Shown: positions 18,269 to 25,325, counted from the first letter of the stretch. The stretch is 39,529 nucleotides of DNA from Oerskovia enterophila (GCF_001692445.1 NZ_MAQA01000045.1:1-39529), one strand, 5' to 3'. Made by a program: numbers and translations. Notes: generated from the letters alone by a model not told the origin.

Positions 18269-19546
18269 ATGACAAGGGAAGCATCGATGCGCGATCAAGT
18301 GCGCGCCAGACTTCGCGCTGATGGGTTCGACCTTGTGCAACTCGAGGCCCCGCTTGACCCGGCGTCGAAGGTTCGCCCTGACGTAGTGGCTTGGGCTGCA
18401 GATAACAGCGGCGAACTCGTTCCGTGGGCAGTCGTCGAGATCAAGTCTGGCCAGTTCAAGTCTCCAGAGCTTGCCCTCCCCGCCCTGGTTCGAAGCCGCG
18501 ATCTGCTCGGCACGATCGACCACTACGCAGTAGTCAACGGGCAGTGGTTCAAGGCAGACCGTAGTGTCCGCTCTCTTGCGCCGGTGGACGGGCCGACGCC
18601 GCCGCAGCACGGCCCGCGAGGTCTGCTTGTCGACGAAGGCCTTGCCACGTCACTGCTGCTCAAGTCGTTGTGGCGCCACGTCGACATGGAGCGCTCTCGC
18701 GGTATTCGGGCTGACTACTTCTCCCCGCCTGCCGGCCCCCTTGCCGAGACGAACGCCCCTGGTATCGAGACAACCGACGGCTTCGTGCCGGTGCGCCACG
18801 ACGTGCTCTGGCGGGCGCGTCGCCGCGCGCTGATCGAGTTCGCGAGCAATACAGGTAACGGTGAGGCTCTAGCCTCTAGCCCGACGATTGCCCGGGCTAT
18901 GTCTGCCCTTGCGGGTCCGGTCGTCGCTGGCACAGTCCTGGATCCGTTCTGCGGAACGGGTTCCTTCCTCTGGGCTGTTATGGACCGTGCATTGCACGAC
19001 GCGCCGGTGGAGTTCGTCGGCGTCGAGGTGAACGACCGCATGGCGGACCTGGCGGGCACGATCGGTCGGACGGCGTCGCTGCCGACGAAGATCGTCACAG
19101 GTGACGCCTTCGAGGTTGAACTTCCGAAAGCAGACGTCGTGTTGGCTGCGCCGCCGCTCGGCATTCGCATGCGCGAACCTCGGGTCCTCCTCGACGGTTC
19201 GACAACGACCGACATGGCAGTGGCGGCGGTCGATCTTGCACTGCAGCAGCTGCGGCCGGGTGGTCGCGCCGTGCTCCACGTTGCCGCCGGGTTCACCTTC
19301 CAGCATGGCGCCGAGCAGTACCGCGAGTATCTCGCCGAGGAGCACCGCGTCGCTGCGCTCATCGGCCTCCCTAGCGGCGCGGTGCCAGGCACTGGTGTGC
19401 GCTCTGTGCTCGTCGTGATCGAGCGGGGCGAACCAGGCGAGACTTTCGTCGCGCAAGTTGGGGAGGACTGGGAGACCCAGCTGGCCACAAACGGCGCAGC
19501 GATGACCGCCGTGCTTGCCCACATCGACGGCGATCAGAGCAGGTGA
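18269..19546 (+). CDS. PD-(D/E)XK-like / methyltransferase-like fusion with altered catalytic motif
   Basis: A 425-residue protein. Residues 1-100 hold a nuclease-like signature: Asp38 in KVRPDVVAW and Glu57-x-Lys59 in WAVVEIKSG. Residues about 150-390 form an N6-adenine methylase Rossmann domain like HsdM: YFSPP-like start, SAM motif VLDPFCGTGSF (Asp225), VGVEVNDRMADLAGT, GDAFEVELP, and later LRPGGRAVLHVAAGF and LIGLPSGAVPGTGVRSVLVV. At the catalytic position, where HsdM has NPP(F/Y), this protein has APPL (294-297), so methylation of adenine is doubtful although SAM could still bind. The helical HsdM_N domain is absent. It is translationally coupled to an HsdS-like gene. I infer a DNA-sensing or cleaving role, not classical modification. 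Confidence 0.8.
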   Translation: MTREASMRDQVRARLRADGFDLVQLEAPLDPASKVRPDVVAWAADNSGELVPWAVVEIKSGQFKSPELALPALVRSRDLLGTIDHYAVVNGQWFKADRSVRSLAPVDGPTPPQHGPRGLLVDEGLATSLLLKSLWRHVDMERSRGIRADYFSPPAGPLAETNAPGIETTDGFVPVRHDVLWRARRRALIEFASNTGNGEALASSPTIARAMSALAGPVVAGTVLDPFCGTGSFLWAVMDRALHDAPVEFVGVEVNDRMADLAGTIGRTASLPTKIVTGDAFEVELPKADVVLAAPPLGIRMREPRVLLDGSTTTDMAVAAVDLALQQLRPGGRAVLHVAAGFTFQHGAEQYREYLAEEHRVAALIGLPSGAVPGTGVRSVLVVIERGEPGETFVAQVGEDWETQLATNGAAMTAVLAHIDGDQSR

Positions 19547-20715
19547 CCGTCGTGGTTACGTCCAACGTTCTCGACCTCCGCCGTCACGCGAACTGGGAAC
19601 CCTCCCGCCTTCTCGCGCAAGCATTCGAGTGGCCGATAGACGCGCCAACGATTGCGCTTCGGGATCTTGTGTCGCGCGTGGCCCCGTCCTCGTTCGCGGA
19701 CGCGGGCACGCCCGTCGTCACGCCTGCCGGCATCGACCCGATCCGCGGCGGTGTACGCCGTCGCAGCCGGAAGTATCAAGGGGCTGCCTATCAGGTCGGT
19801 GCTGAGTTACGCCCGGGTGACCTTCTCGTTCCGCGCAGCCCATCGGGCCTTGTCCTTCTCGTCTCGGACGTCATGATGGGTGCCCTTGTCTCCTCCACGT
19901 TCTACGCGCTTCGCCCACGAAATGAGTCTTATGCGGCGTGGCTGTGGGGCCTGCTGAACTCTCGATCAGGTCTTGAACTTCGACAAGGCCTCGCCGCAGG
20001 TTCGACAACAATGCTGTTGGCCCCCGGTGACCTTCTCGACATCGCGGTCCCGCTGCCTACGTTCGTCCATCAGCACGCGCTGACCACGGCGCTTCTGAGC
20101 GAGGCCTCGACGACCCACCTCGACGAAGAGGAGGCTCCAGAGACCTGGTGGCGCATCGCAGACCTTCGGGGGAGCGAGTGGCGCTTCATGCTGGCCAGCC
20201 CGCGCCCCGACCTCCTTCGTGAAGGGATCCCGCTCAAGGACTACTGCAGCGAGATCGCGAAGGGACGCCCAATTCTGGCTGTCGCCGTCGAGACGCAAGA
20301 GGCCGGGTTCCTGCCCGTGGCCGATATCCGCATGCTCTCGGGCTATCCGCCCCGGCGTTGGGTGCCTGCGACGGCCGAGCGGTTGACGCGCGTCCGCCCA
20401 GGCGACCTATGTGTCGCGGCGCCCGGCGAGCGGCCACATGCGGCTGTAGTCCAGACCGAAGCCGTGGCTGATCCGAACGTCTACGTGTTACGCCTGCGCA
20501 GGCCCGCCCTGGGAGCGGCGCTCGCTGAGTACCTCAACGGGCGGGAGGGGTTTGCTCTGCGCAGAATGCTGGTCAGCGGATCCTTCATACCCAACCTTCG
20601 CCGACGCGACCTCGAAAGCCTCCCCGTCCGCCCGGAGGCGCTCGACCAGCCCGCGCCTGACAAGCCCGTCATCCCCCTTGCCGATCGCCTGGAGCGCCTG
20701 CTGTGGCAGCGCTGA
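19543..20715 (+). CDS. HsdS-like DNA specificity protein of the cassette
   Basis: A 390-residue protein starting at GTG 19543, overlapping the previous stop (GTGA). It has two similar halves, as in type I specificity subunits. The first half has ALRDLVSRVAPSS, ELRPGDLLVPRSPSG, STFYALRPRNESYAAWLWGLLNS and DLLDIAVPLPTFVHQHAL. The second has IPLKDYCSEIAKGRPI, RVRPGDLCVAAPGER, NVYVLRLRRPALGAALAEYL and LVSGSFIPNLRRRDLESLPV. Each half resembles a target-recognition domain followed by a short contact helix. The long coiled-coil spacers of true HsdS are reduced. It probably supplies sequence recognition to the methyltransferase-like partner. The stop codon lies inside the next gene's start region. 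Confidence 0.8.
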   Translation: MTVVVTSNVLDLRRHANWEPSRLLAQAFEWPIDAPTIALRDLVSRVAPSSFADAGTPVVTPAGIDPIRGGVRRRSRKYQGAAYQVGAELRPGDLLVPRSPSGLVLLVSDVMMGALVSSTFYALRPRNESYAAWLWGLLNSRSGLELRQGLAAGSTTMLLAPGDLLDIAVPLPTFVHQHALTTALLSEASTTHLDEEEAPETWWRIADLRGSEWRFMLASPRPDLLREGIPLKDYCSEIAKGRPILAVAVETQEAGFLPVADIRMLSGYPPRRWVPATAERLTRVRPGDLCVAAPGERPHAAVVQTEAVADPNVYVLRLRRPALGAALAEYLNGREGFALRRMLVSGSFIPNLRRRDLESLPVRPEALDQPAPDKPVIPLADRLERLLWQR

Positions 20716-21626
20716 AGTGCGAGTTCGCCGCGATCGTTTACGCCGAGCTGTACCGGCTCCTCGCCAGTGACAAGCGCCTGGTCGACTCGCTCGCGTACCG
20801 GCTCGACGAGATCAGGTACGACGTCGACTGGTTCGATGAGGCGATCGAGGCTTACGAAGGCAAGTGGACCTCGGACCTGCAGTACATGACGCACGACAGC
20901 ATCAGTGACTTCACTCTGACCCAGCCGGACCACGCGGTGCTCGCGACCTGGATCCTGGCTGGCCTTCGAAACACCGGCCAGTGTTACGACATCTCGAGTG
21001 AACTGAGCCAGCGCGTCCTGGAGCGCGCGCAGCGCGACATACCCGGCCTGGCCGTTCCGCTACCGAGCGCGCTCAGCCCCGTGATTTACGGTTGGACCCT
21101 AGGCTGCGTCGTCGGCTCAGACGATCTGCCGGCAATGCCAGCTGTTCTCCCCCCTGAGGAGAACGTGCAGCACGCCTTTCTCGGCTTCATGGAGCACGTC
21201 CTCGTCCTCCAGTCGATGGCGACGCCTTGGCCGGAGATGATGTCGACAGCCACTTACTGGCGCGGCTACGGCATCGCGGAAGGGCTCCTGCCGGAGCACG
21301 GGAACGGCGGCCACGCACTGGCCCAACTGAAGAACGAGGCCAGCCGTTCGATGGTGCCTGCGATGTACGCGACCTTGGAGCGCTACTTCAAGCCCTTCAA
21401 CCAGCGACGTCAATCGGTTTCCCATGTTGCACAGGACGACTCTCGGCCGTCGTTCGTCGAGGTGGCGGAGACGATTCGGGATTGGCCGGATCTACGGATG
21501 GCTGTCGTCGGCCTGACCCAGTTCGTCTACCAAGAGGTCTCCAAGGGGCTTCAAGACACGCCTCCTCGCTCCATTCAGCCGGGCGTGTGGGACAACCTCA
21601 TCCACGAGATCCGCACCGACTGGTAG
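20703..21626 (+). CDS. Helical protein with a HEPN-type R-x4-H motif, third gene of the cassette
   Basis: A 307-residue, mostly helical protein. It starts at GTG 20703, 13 bp inside the previous gene. The N-terminal third (VYAELYRLLASDKRLVDSLAYRLDEIR; EAIEAYEGKW) and middle part match nothing I recognise. Residues 225-280 read LERYFKPFNQRRQSVSH followed by a long helix pair. Arg236-x4-His241 fits the R-phi-x3-H catalytic signature of HEPN ribonucleases and has the usual placement just before the final helices (FVEVAETIRDW; VVGLTQFVYQEV). If it is a HEPN RNase, it could be a toxic effector. The motif is short, so the assignment is tentative. An IS3-family element is inserted 86 bp after the stop. 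Confidence 0.7.
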   Translation: MAALKCEFAAIVYAELYRLLASDKRLVDSLAYRLDEIRYDVDWFDEAIEAYEGKWTSDLQYMTHDSISDFTLTQPDHAVLATWILAGLRNTGQCYDISSELSQRVLERAQRDIPGLAVPLPSALSPVIYGWTLGCVVGSDDLPAMPAVLPPEENVQHAFLGFMEHVLVLQSMATPWPEMMSTATYWRGYGIAEGLLPEHGNGGHALAQLKNEASRSMVPAMYATLERYFKPFNQRRQSVSHVAQDDSRPSFVEVAETIRDWPDLRMAVVGLTQFVYQEVSKGLQDTPPRSIQPGVWDNLIHEIRTDW

Positions 21627-21751
21627 CGCGCTGGCCACGCGAGGGTGTGAATGAATCGCACTGGATCTCGTTCCTATGCGTTTCTGAACCGCCCTGGGTC
21701 TGATGGAGGCTCTGGTGTGCCCCGGCTTCCGTGGAGTCGGGTTGCTGGAAT

Positions 21752-22620
21752 CTAGGCCACGGTGATCGTTGCTGTGTTCTCGAACTCTACGGGTGTCAGC
21801 CAGCCGAGGGCGGAGTGCCGGCGCTGGCGGTTGTGGAAGATCTCGAGGTACTCGAAGATCGCGTTCGCCAGTTCCAGGCGTGTACGCCATCGACGCCGGT
21901 CCAGGAGCTCGACCTGCATGCGCGACCAGAAGCTCTCGATGACGGCGTTGTCGTAGCAGTCGCCGATCGATCCCATCGAGGGCACCAGGCCAGACTCCTT
22001 GGCCCGGGTGGTGAAGGCCCAGGATCCGAACTGGACTCCGTGATCCGAGTGAATGATCGTCCCAGACGGTGTCCGGCGGTTCTCGATGGCCATGCCGAGC
22101 GCGTTCGTTACCAGGGCTGCCGTGGGCGAGGAGTCGATCGACCACCCGACCACGCGCCGGGAGCAGACGTCGAGCACGACGGTGCAGTACACCTTGCCTT
22201 CTCGGGTGGGGCGCTCGGTGATGTCGGTGACCCACGGCTCGTTCACGCCTTCGCGGGCAAACTGCCGATCCACCAGGCCGGTGGAGATCAGGTCGGGGCG
22301 AGCGCGACGCCATCTCGGGCGCCCCCCGACGCCTTTGAGGCCAGCACGCGCCATCAGCATCTCCACGGTGCCGTGCCACGCCTGGATGTCGTGGCCCTTG
22401 GTCAGCTCGGCGTGCACGCGGCGGGCGCCGTAGACGCCCCGGGAGGCGGTGTGGATGGTGCGGATGGTCTCGGTCAGCAGCGCATGCCGCACGTGTCGGG
22501 CCGAGGGTGCCCGCACCAGCGAGGCGTATTAGCCGGACTCCGAGCAGCCGAGGGCCCGCACTGCGGGTTGGACCGGCAGCCCTTCACCGGCCATCACCGC
22601 GATCGCTTCGAACCGCCTTT
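21752..22620 (-). pseudogene. IS3-family transposase OrfB, interrupted by a nonsense codon
   Basis: The rve/DDE catalytic ORF is reached by frameshift from OrfA. It reads AIAVMAGEGLPVQPAVRALG, SESG, stop, YASLVRAPS and then the catalytic core: WVTDITERPTREGKVYCTVVLD (Asp), GTIIHSDHGVQFGS (Asp), GDCYDNAVIESFWSRMQVEL (Glu), and RRHSALGWLTPVEFE near the end. The TAA at 22530-22532 replaces what is almost certainly a tyrosine codon (the family has GYYA). The DDE residues are intact, but full-length transposase cannot be made without read-through or re-initiation, so the element is probably immobile unless helped in trans. Confidence 0.85.
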
Positions 22621-22899
22621 TGGGGGCACCACCTTCCCCAGCAGCTCGCTCGCGCGCCGGTGGATCGCCAGCTCGGTCTCCAACTCGACGATCCGCTTCC
22701 TGGCCGCGGTCAGCTCGGCCTTCTCCACTCTGGTCAGGCCCGGCTCGAGGCCCTTGTCGATGCGGTCCTGGCGCCGCCAGGCGTAGATCGTCTGGTCGCT
22801 GATCTCCAGATCGCGCGCCACGTCCGCGACCTTGCGGCCCGACTCGAGCAGGTCCAACACCTTGCGCCGGAACTCCGGCGGATAACCACGACGTCCCAC
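22594..22899 (-). CDS. IS3-family transposase OrfA
   Basis: A 101-residue helix-turn-helix protein starting at GTG 22899 (VGRRGYPPEFRRKVLDLLES) with AGGAAAG 7 nt upstream. The DNA-binding part (GRKVADVARDLEISDQTIYAWRRQ) is followed by a leucine-zipper-like stretch (LTRVEKAELTAARKRIVELETELAIHRRASELL). It ends with PKGGSKRSR next to a CCCCCAAAAGG run, a likely site for -1 frameshifting into OrfB, as is normal in the family. Confidence 0.88.
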   Translation of the reverse strand: MGRRGYPPEFRRKVLDLLESGRKVADVARDLEISDQTIYAWRRQDRIDKGLEPGLTRVEKAELTAARKRIVELETELAIHRRASELLGKVVPPKGGSKRSR

Positions 22900-22985
22900 G
22901 AGGCCTTTCCTACAGGGGCAGGTGGCACAAGAATCCAGTAATCCGACTCCACGGAACGCGGGACACACCACTCCCGCGCCTCCGA

Positions 22986-23096
22986 TTACCCCTTGCCCAG
23001 GGTCGATCCAGCCTTCGACTTGGCAGACTTACTTGAGGAGCTGCTTCCAAGCGTCTTGCCGGCCCTGGAGAGAGCGGACTTCGAGGGCTTCGCCAT
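22986..23096 (-). CDS. 36-residue Lys/Ser/Ala-rich basic peptide
   Basis: The ORF starts at ATG 23096 with an excellent ribosome-binding site, GGAGGTGA, 5 nt upstream, and stops at 22986, 16 bp from the IS3 right end. The sequence is strongly basic, glycine/serine-rich and composed of two copies of a unit: SKSALSRAGKTLGS, then SKSAKSKAGSTLGKG. It has no hydrophobic segment. The good RBS and the internal duplication argue for a real gene despite the size. It could be a nucleic-acid-binding or antitoxin-like peptide; no function is claimed. The IS insertion lies just beyond its 3' end. Confidence 0.55.
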   Translation of the reverse strand: MAKPSKSALSRAGKTLGSSSSSKSAKSKAGSTLGKG

Positions 23097-23099
23097 GAC

Positions 23100-23619
23100 A
23101 TCACCTCCAACCTGGATGAAGTCCAACACGAGGATCTGACACGAGGCACCTCCCCGGGGCGTGACGGGACCTCACGGCTGAGACCTCACTGAGCGGGGCG
23201 CGCCTGCTCTGGATTGCCGACTCCGACATCCGCGCTTGTCCTTGAGCCGGAGAACCCGTCCATTGCGACCTTGTTGACGCCGATCTCGTCGACGCCGTGT
23301 CGGCAGCCGAGTTCGGCGCGGTGGAGGGGGCCGTCGCCCAGCTGCCTCGGGCTTCCCGTAGAGGACCTGTGATCCGGGAACGACGCGCACGCCGATATCG
23401 GCAGGGCGTCTTGCGGGCCCGCGGTGACGTTGGATGTGGAGGGCTCCCTGGAGGGCGGGTCCTTCGTCTCACAGGAGCGAGCTCGCGGAGGAGCGTCGGG
23501 GCGGTCCGCGCCTTGGTTGCTGGTGCATCTGCTGGCTTACGGGTTCGAGTACGGGCGGACGGGGTGAACGGGAACGGCGTGTTTCTGCGGTTCGGGGGAC
23601 GGGTTCGGTGGTCTGTTTG
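23100..23619. other. Gap without recognisable genes
   Basis: About 520 bp between the small basic ORF and the tRNA fragment. Open frames exist on both strands but none has an RBS or family-like sequence. The stretch may be decayed mobile-element DNA. Confidence 0.5.
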
Positions 23620-23664
23620 CCTTCACACCGAAGAGGTCACTTGTTCGATCCCAGTATCGCCCAC
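23620..23664 (+). other. 3' half of a tRNA-Val(CAC) gene, likely attachment-site scar
   Basis: The sequence from CCTTCACACCGAAG through AGAGGTCACTTGTTCGAT to CCCAGTATCGCCCACC matches an anticodon loop (TTCACAC, anticodon CAC), 3' anticodon strand CGAAG, variable loop, T-arm and the 3' acceptor strand ATCGCCC. No 5' half is present: the bases before it cannot pair with CGAAG, and no GGGCGAT occurs about 70 bp upstream. The T-stem has one mismatch (ACTTG against CCAGT). This is what integration into the 3' end of a tRNA gene leaves at one element boundary. A terminator hairpin follows directly, as behind a real tRNA gene. Confidence 0.75.
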
Positions 23665-23674
23665 CGTAGAAATG

Positions 23675-23714
23675 CCTCCTGACCAGCAGAAATGCTGGGT
23701 CAGGAGGCCTTTCG
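23675..23714 (+). terminator. Hairpin terminator behind the tRNA fragment
   Basis: CCTCCTGACCAGCA pairs with TGCTGGGTCAGGAGG (one bulged G) around a GAAA loop, followed by CCTTTCGCTTT. Its position suggests that it once terminated the intact tRNA transcript. Confidence 0.75.
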
Positions 23715-23748
23715 CTTTGCCGGTTCGAGCACCGCTGGTTTATCTGGC

Positions 23749-23885
23749 TCATGGGACATCCGGTAGGGGCGTGATGTCGAGTCCGCTGCCGGTGAGGAGC
23801 ATCCGGAGGCGGTAGTTGTCGCGGTCGCGGTAGCCGCGGGCGAGTCGGCGGTGGAGTTCGATGATGCCGTTCATGGTCTCTGTGT
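23749..23885 (-). pseudogene. ISL3-type transposase C-terminal fragment
   Basis: The minus-strand frame contains NDTETMNGIIELHRRLARGY followed by RDRDNYRLRMLL. This fits the end of ISL3-family transposases (T-x-x-N-G-x-I-E...G-x-R-x-x-x-N-Y-R-x-R-x-L-L). It ends at 23749. The remaining 300 or more residues of the transposase are absent, and the upstream part of the frame is unrelated. It is a dead fragment. Confidence 0.7.
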
Positions 23886-23948
23886 CGTTAATCCAATACA
23901 GAACCCAGTAGGCCGGTCGCGGTAGGAGACATGTGCTGCCTGAGAGGG

Positions 23949-23965
23949 GCACGCAGGGGGCACGA
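23949..23965. repeat. Island-end repeat, second copy
   Basis: GCACGCAGGGGGCACGA differs by one base from the copy at 24183-24199 and is related to 8813-8834. It lies between the tRNA scar and the second integrase relic. The DNA from 23886 to 24080 otherwise shows no gene. Confidence 0.45.
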
Positions 23966-24082
23966 CTCCCAGGAGCGCTGGTGAGGATCCGCGGAATGTC
24001 AACGATTCTGGGACTTCGATCCTAGAGGATCAACTTCTAGTAAGTAGGTCAAATCGGACACTGTCCGATCGCCTGGTCAGAG

Positions 24083-24120
24083 GCCCGGGTCTGCGAGTTT
24101 TCGCAGCTCCGGGCTTTTTT
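24083..24120 (+). terminator. Rho-independent terminator with T-tract
   Basis: GCCCGGGTCTGCGA pairs with TCGCAGCTCCGGGC (12 of 14 positions) around GTTT and is followed by six T residues. It is the only terminator in the window with a classical U-tract. No complete gene lies directly upstream, so its original gene has been lost or replaced. Confidence 0.8.
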
Positions 24121-24182
24121 CCTGTCTCGGGGAGGCATGGACACCTACAGACAGGAGGACCCCCGAAGTGCCGAGAGAAGTT

Positions 24183-24199
24183 GCACACAGGGGGCACGA
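24183..24199. repeat. Island-end repeat, third copy
   Basis: GCACACAGGGGGCACGA lies 15 bp before the second integrase relic. See 8813-8834 and 23949-23965 for related copies. Confidence 0.45.
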
Positions 24200-24213
24200 A
24201 CTAGGAGGGCGAG

Positions 24214-24360
24214 GTGGCGGAGAAGGGTGCTGCGCGGCAACGCCGCGAGTCGTGGGGGCGGTTGCGTCAACTGCCGTCGAAGCGGTGGCAGGCGCGGTAC
24301 ATAGGCCCCGACGGGAAAGTGCACTCGCCGCGCACGGAGGGGGACATGCCGCTGACGCGA
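24214..24360 (+). pseudogene. Tyrosine-recombinase (phage integrase) relic, right
   Basis: GTG 24214 opens MAEKGAARQRRESWGRLRQL followed by PSKRWQARYIGPDGKVHSPR. This is the Arm-DNA-binding N-terminus of actinobacterial phage/ICE integrases, with a good AGGAGG (24204-24209) before it. Homology is lost after about residue 49, where IS5-type DNA begins, and the core-binding and catalytic domains are missing. It resembles the relic at 8904 (GRREAWGRLRK against RQRRESWGRLRQ), so the two may be relatives that entered separately. Confidence 0.8.
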
Positions 24361-24401
24361 GATTGTCCCGTATCGGGTGGTTCGGGTGGGGTCATGGTGG
24401 T

Positions 24402-24965
24402 GTGAGTGTGATCTCGGCGTCGGACGTGTCTTGGATCGAGCGCTTCACGGGGGTGGCGCCGGCGACGTTCTCTCGGCTGGTCGACCAGCTGCGCGAGGCC
24501 GGGGTGGACACGGGTCGGGGCCGGTCGTGGAAGCTGGGGCTGGCTGACCGAGTGCTGCTGGTCGCGGCGCACTGGCGCACGAACCTGACCTGCGCCAGCT
24601 CGCGCCCTTGTTCGAGGTCTCGAAGTCGGCCGCGGGCCGCATGATCACCGACCTGGCACCCCGTCTTGCGCTCACGCACCGAGCCAAGCGCTGCAGTGAC
24701 GCCGTGTGTTGATCGTGGACGGCCCCCCTGTCCCGACCCGCGACCGCACGATCGCTGCATCGTCCAAGAACTACCGGTACTCCACCAACCACCAGGTCGT
24801 CATCGACGCCGACACCCGCCTGGTCGTTGCGGTCGTCCGCTGCCGGGCAACCGCAACGACTGCAAGGCATGGACCGAGTCCGTGACAGCCGACCAGGTCA
24901 CCGGGTGCACCGTGATCGCCGACGGCGGCTACCAGGGCACCAGGCTGCTCATCCCGCACCGCAGT
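24402..24965 (+). pseudogene. IS5-family (DDE_Tnp_4) transposase remnant with frameshifts
   Basis: Joined across three frames the sequence reads VISASDVSWIERFTGVAPAT, LADRVLLVAAHWRTNLT, LRQLAPLFEVSKSAAGRMI, VLIVDGPPVPTRDRTIAASS, KNYRYSTNHQVVIDADTRLV, GNRNDCKAWTESV and TVIADGGYQGTRLLIPHR. This is the helix-turn-helix plus DDE order of the IS427-type IS5 transposases. Indels near 24588, 24712 and 24838 break the frame and the C-terminal end is gone. It was inserted into, or recombined with, the integrase relic upstream and the PUA-like ORF downstream. Confidence 0.82.
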
Positions 24966-25313
24966 CGCATCGCGTGGTACACAAGCAGGTCGGGTGCCGA
25001 TCACGTGAGCGCGGTGGTCGGAGTTTCACGTCTCGTGAGCGTCGACGTCGATTCGCCGGAGCGTCTGCACCGACGCAACAGTCAGCTTGGCGTATGGGAT
25101 CTTTCCGACGTCCGGCAGAGTGCACGGGAGGGCCGCGCCTCGGCTCTGCGGTTCGCGGACACCGAGTTGTTCGTCCGCCCAGTGCGCTTCGAGCGACTCA
25201 AGGAGCGTGCCGGAGGATCTTCGAAGCGGCTCGGCACGACACAGTCTCCGACCGTGATCGACTCGCAGGTGTTCAGCTGGCTCTACCGGGAAGACACCCG
25301 TCGTGGAGGCTGA
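24966..25313 (+). pseudogene. C-terminal fragment of a PUA/EVE-like protein
   Basis: The frame after the transposase remnant reads SRIAWYTSRSGADHVSAVVG, VSRLVSVDVDSPERLHRRNS, QLGVWDLSDV and ALRFADTELFVRPVRFERL, and ends at 25313. Strand patterns such as xxWYxSR, SAVVGVSRL and a mid helix LHRR...LGVW are like the PUA/EVE-type folds. A complete start is missing because the IS5 relic occupies the 5' side. It lies just upstream of an ASCH-domain frame, itself a PUA-superfamily member, so the two probably formed a pair. The family call is tentative. Confidence 0.5.
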
Positions 25314-25325
25314 GTGGCGGGGCGT

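Larger units (their letters stand above)
21713..22970 (-). mobile_element. IS3-family insertion sequence with CTC target duplication
   Basis: The ends are about 40-bp imperfect inverted repeats. Starting at 21713 the left end reads TGGTGTGCCCCGGCTTCCG and then TGGAGTCGGGTTGCTGG. The right end, read inward from 22970, is TGGTGTGTCCCGCGTTCCG and then TGGAGTCGGATTACTGG. Both sides are flanked by CTC (21710-21712 and 22971-22973), a 3-bp target duplication. The 1258-bp length and the two-ORF structure agree with the IS3 family. The intact duplication implies a fairly recent insertion beside the cassette. Confidence 0.9.

Noticed and set aside
18269-21626. Cassette as BREX, DISARM, Pgl or a second ordinary type I RM system
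   Set aside because: There is no PglZ, BrxC/L, helicase or HsdR partner, and the methylase catalytic motif is changed.
23590-23664. Complete tRNA gene
   Set aside because: Only the 3' half fits. The 5' acceptor strand, D-arm and 5' anticodon strand are absent.
23297-23815. 172-residue plus-strand ORF
   Set aside because: It runs through the tRNA fragment and its terminator and has no RBS, so it is a chance frame.
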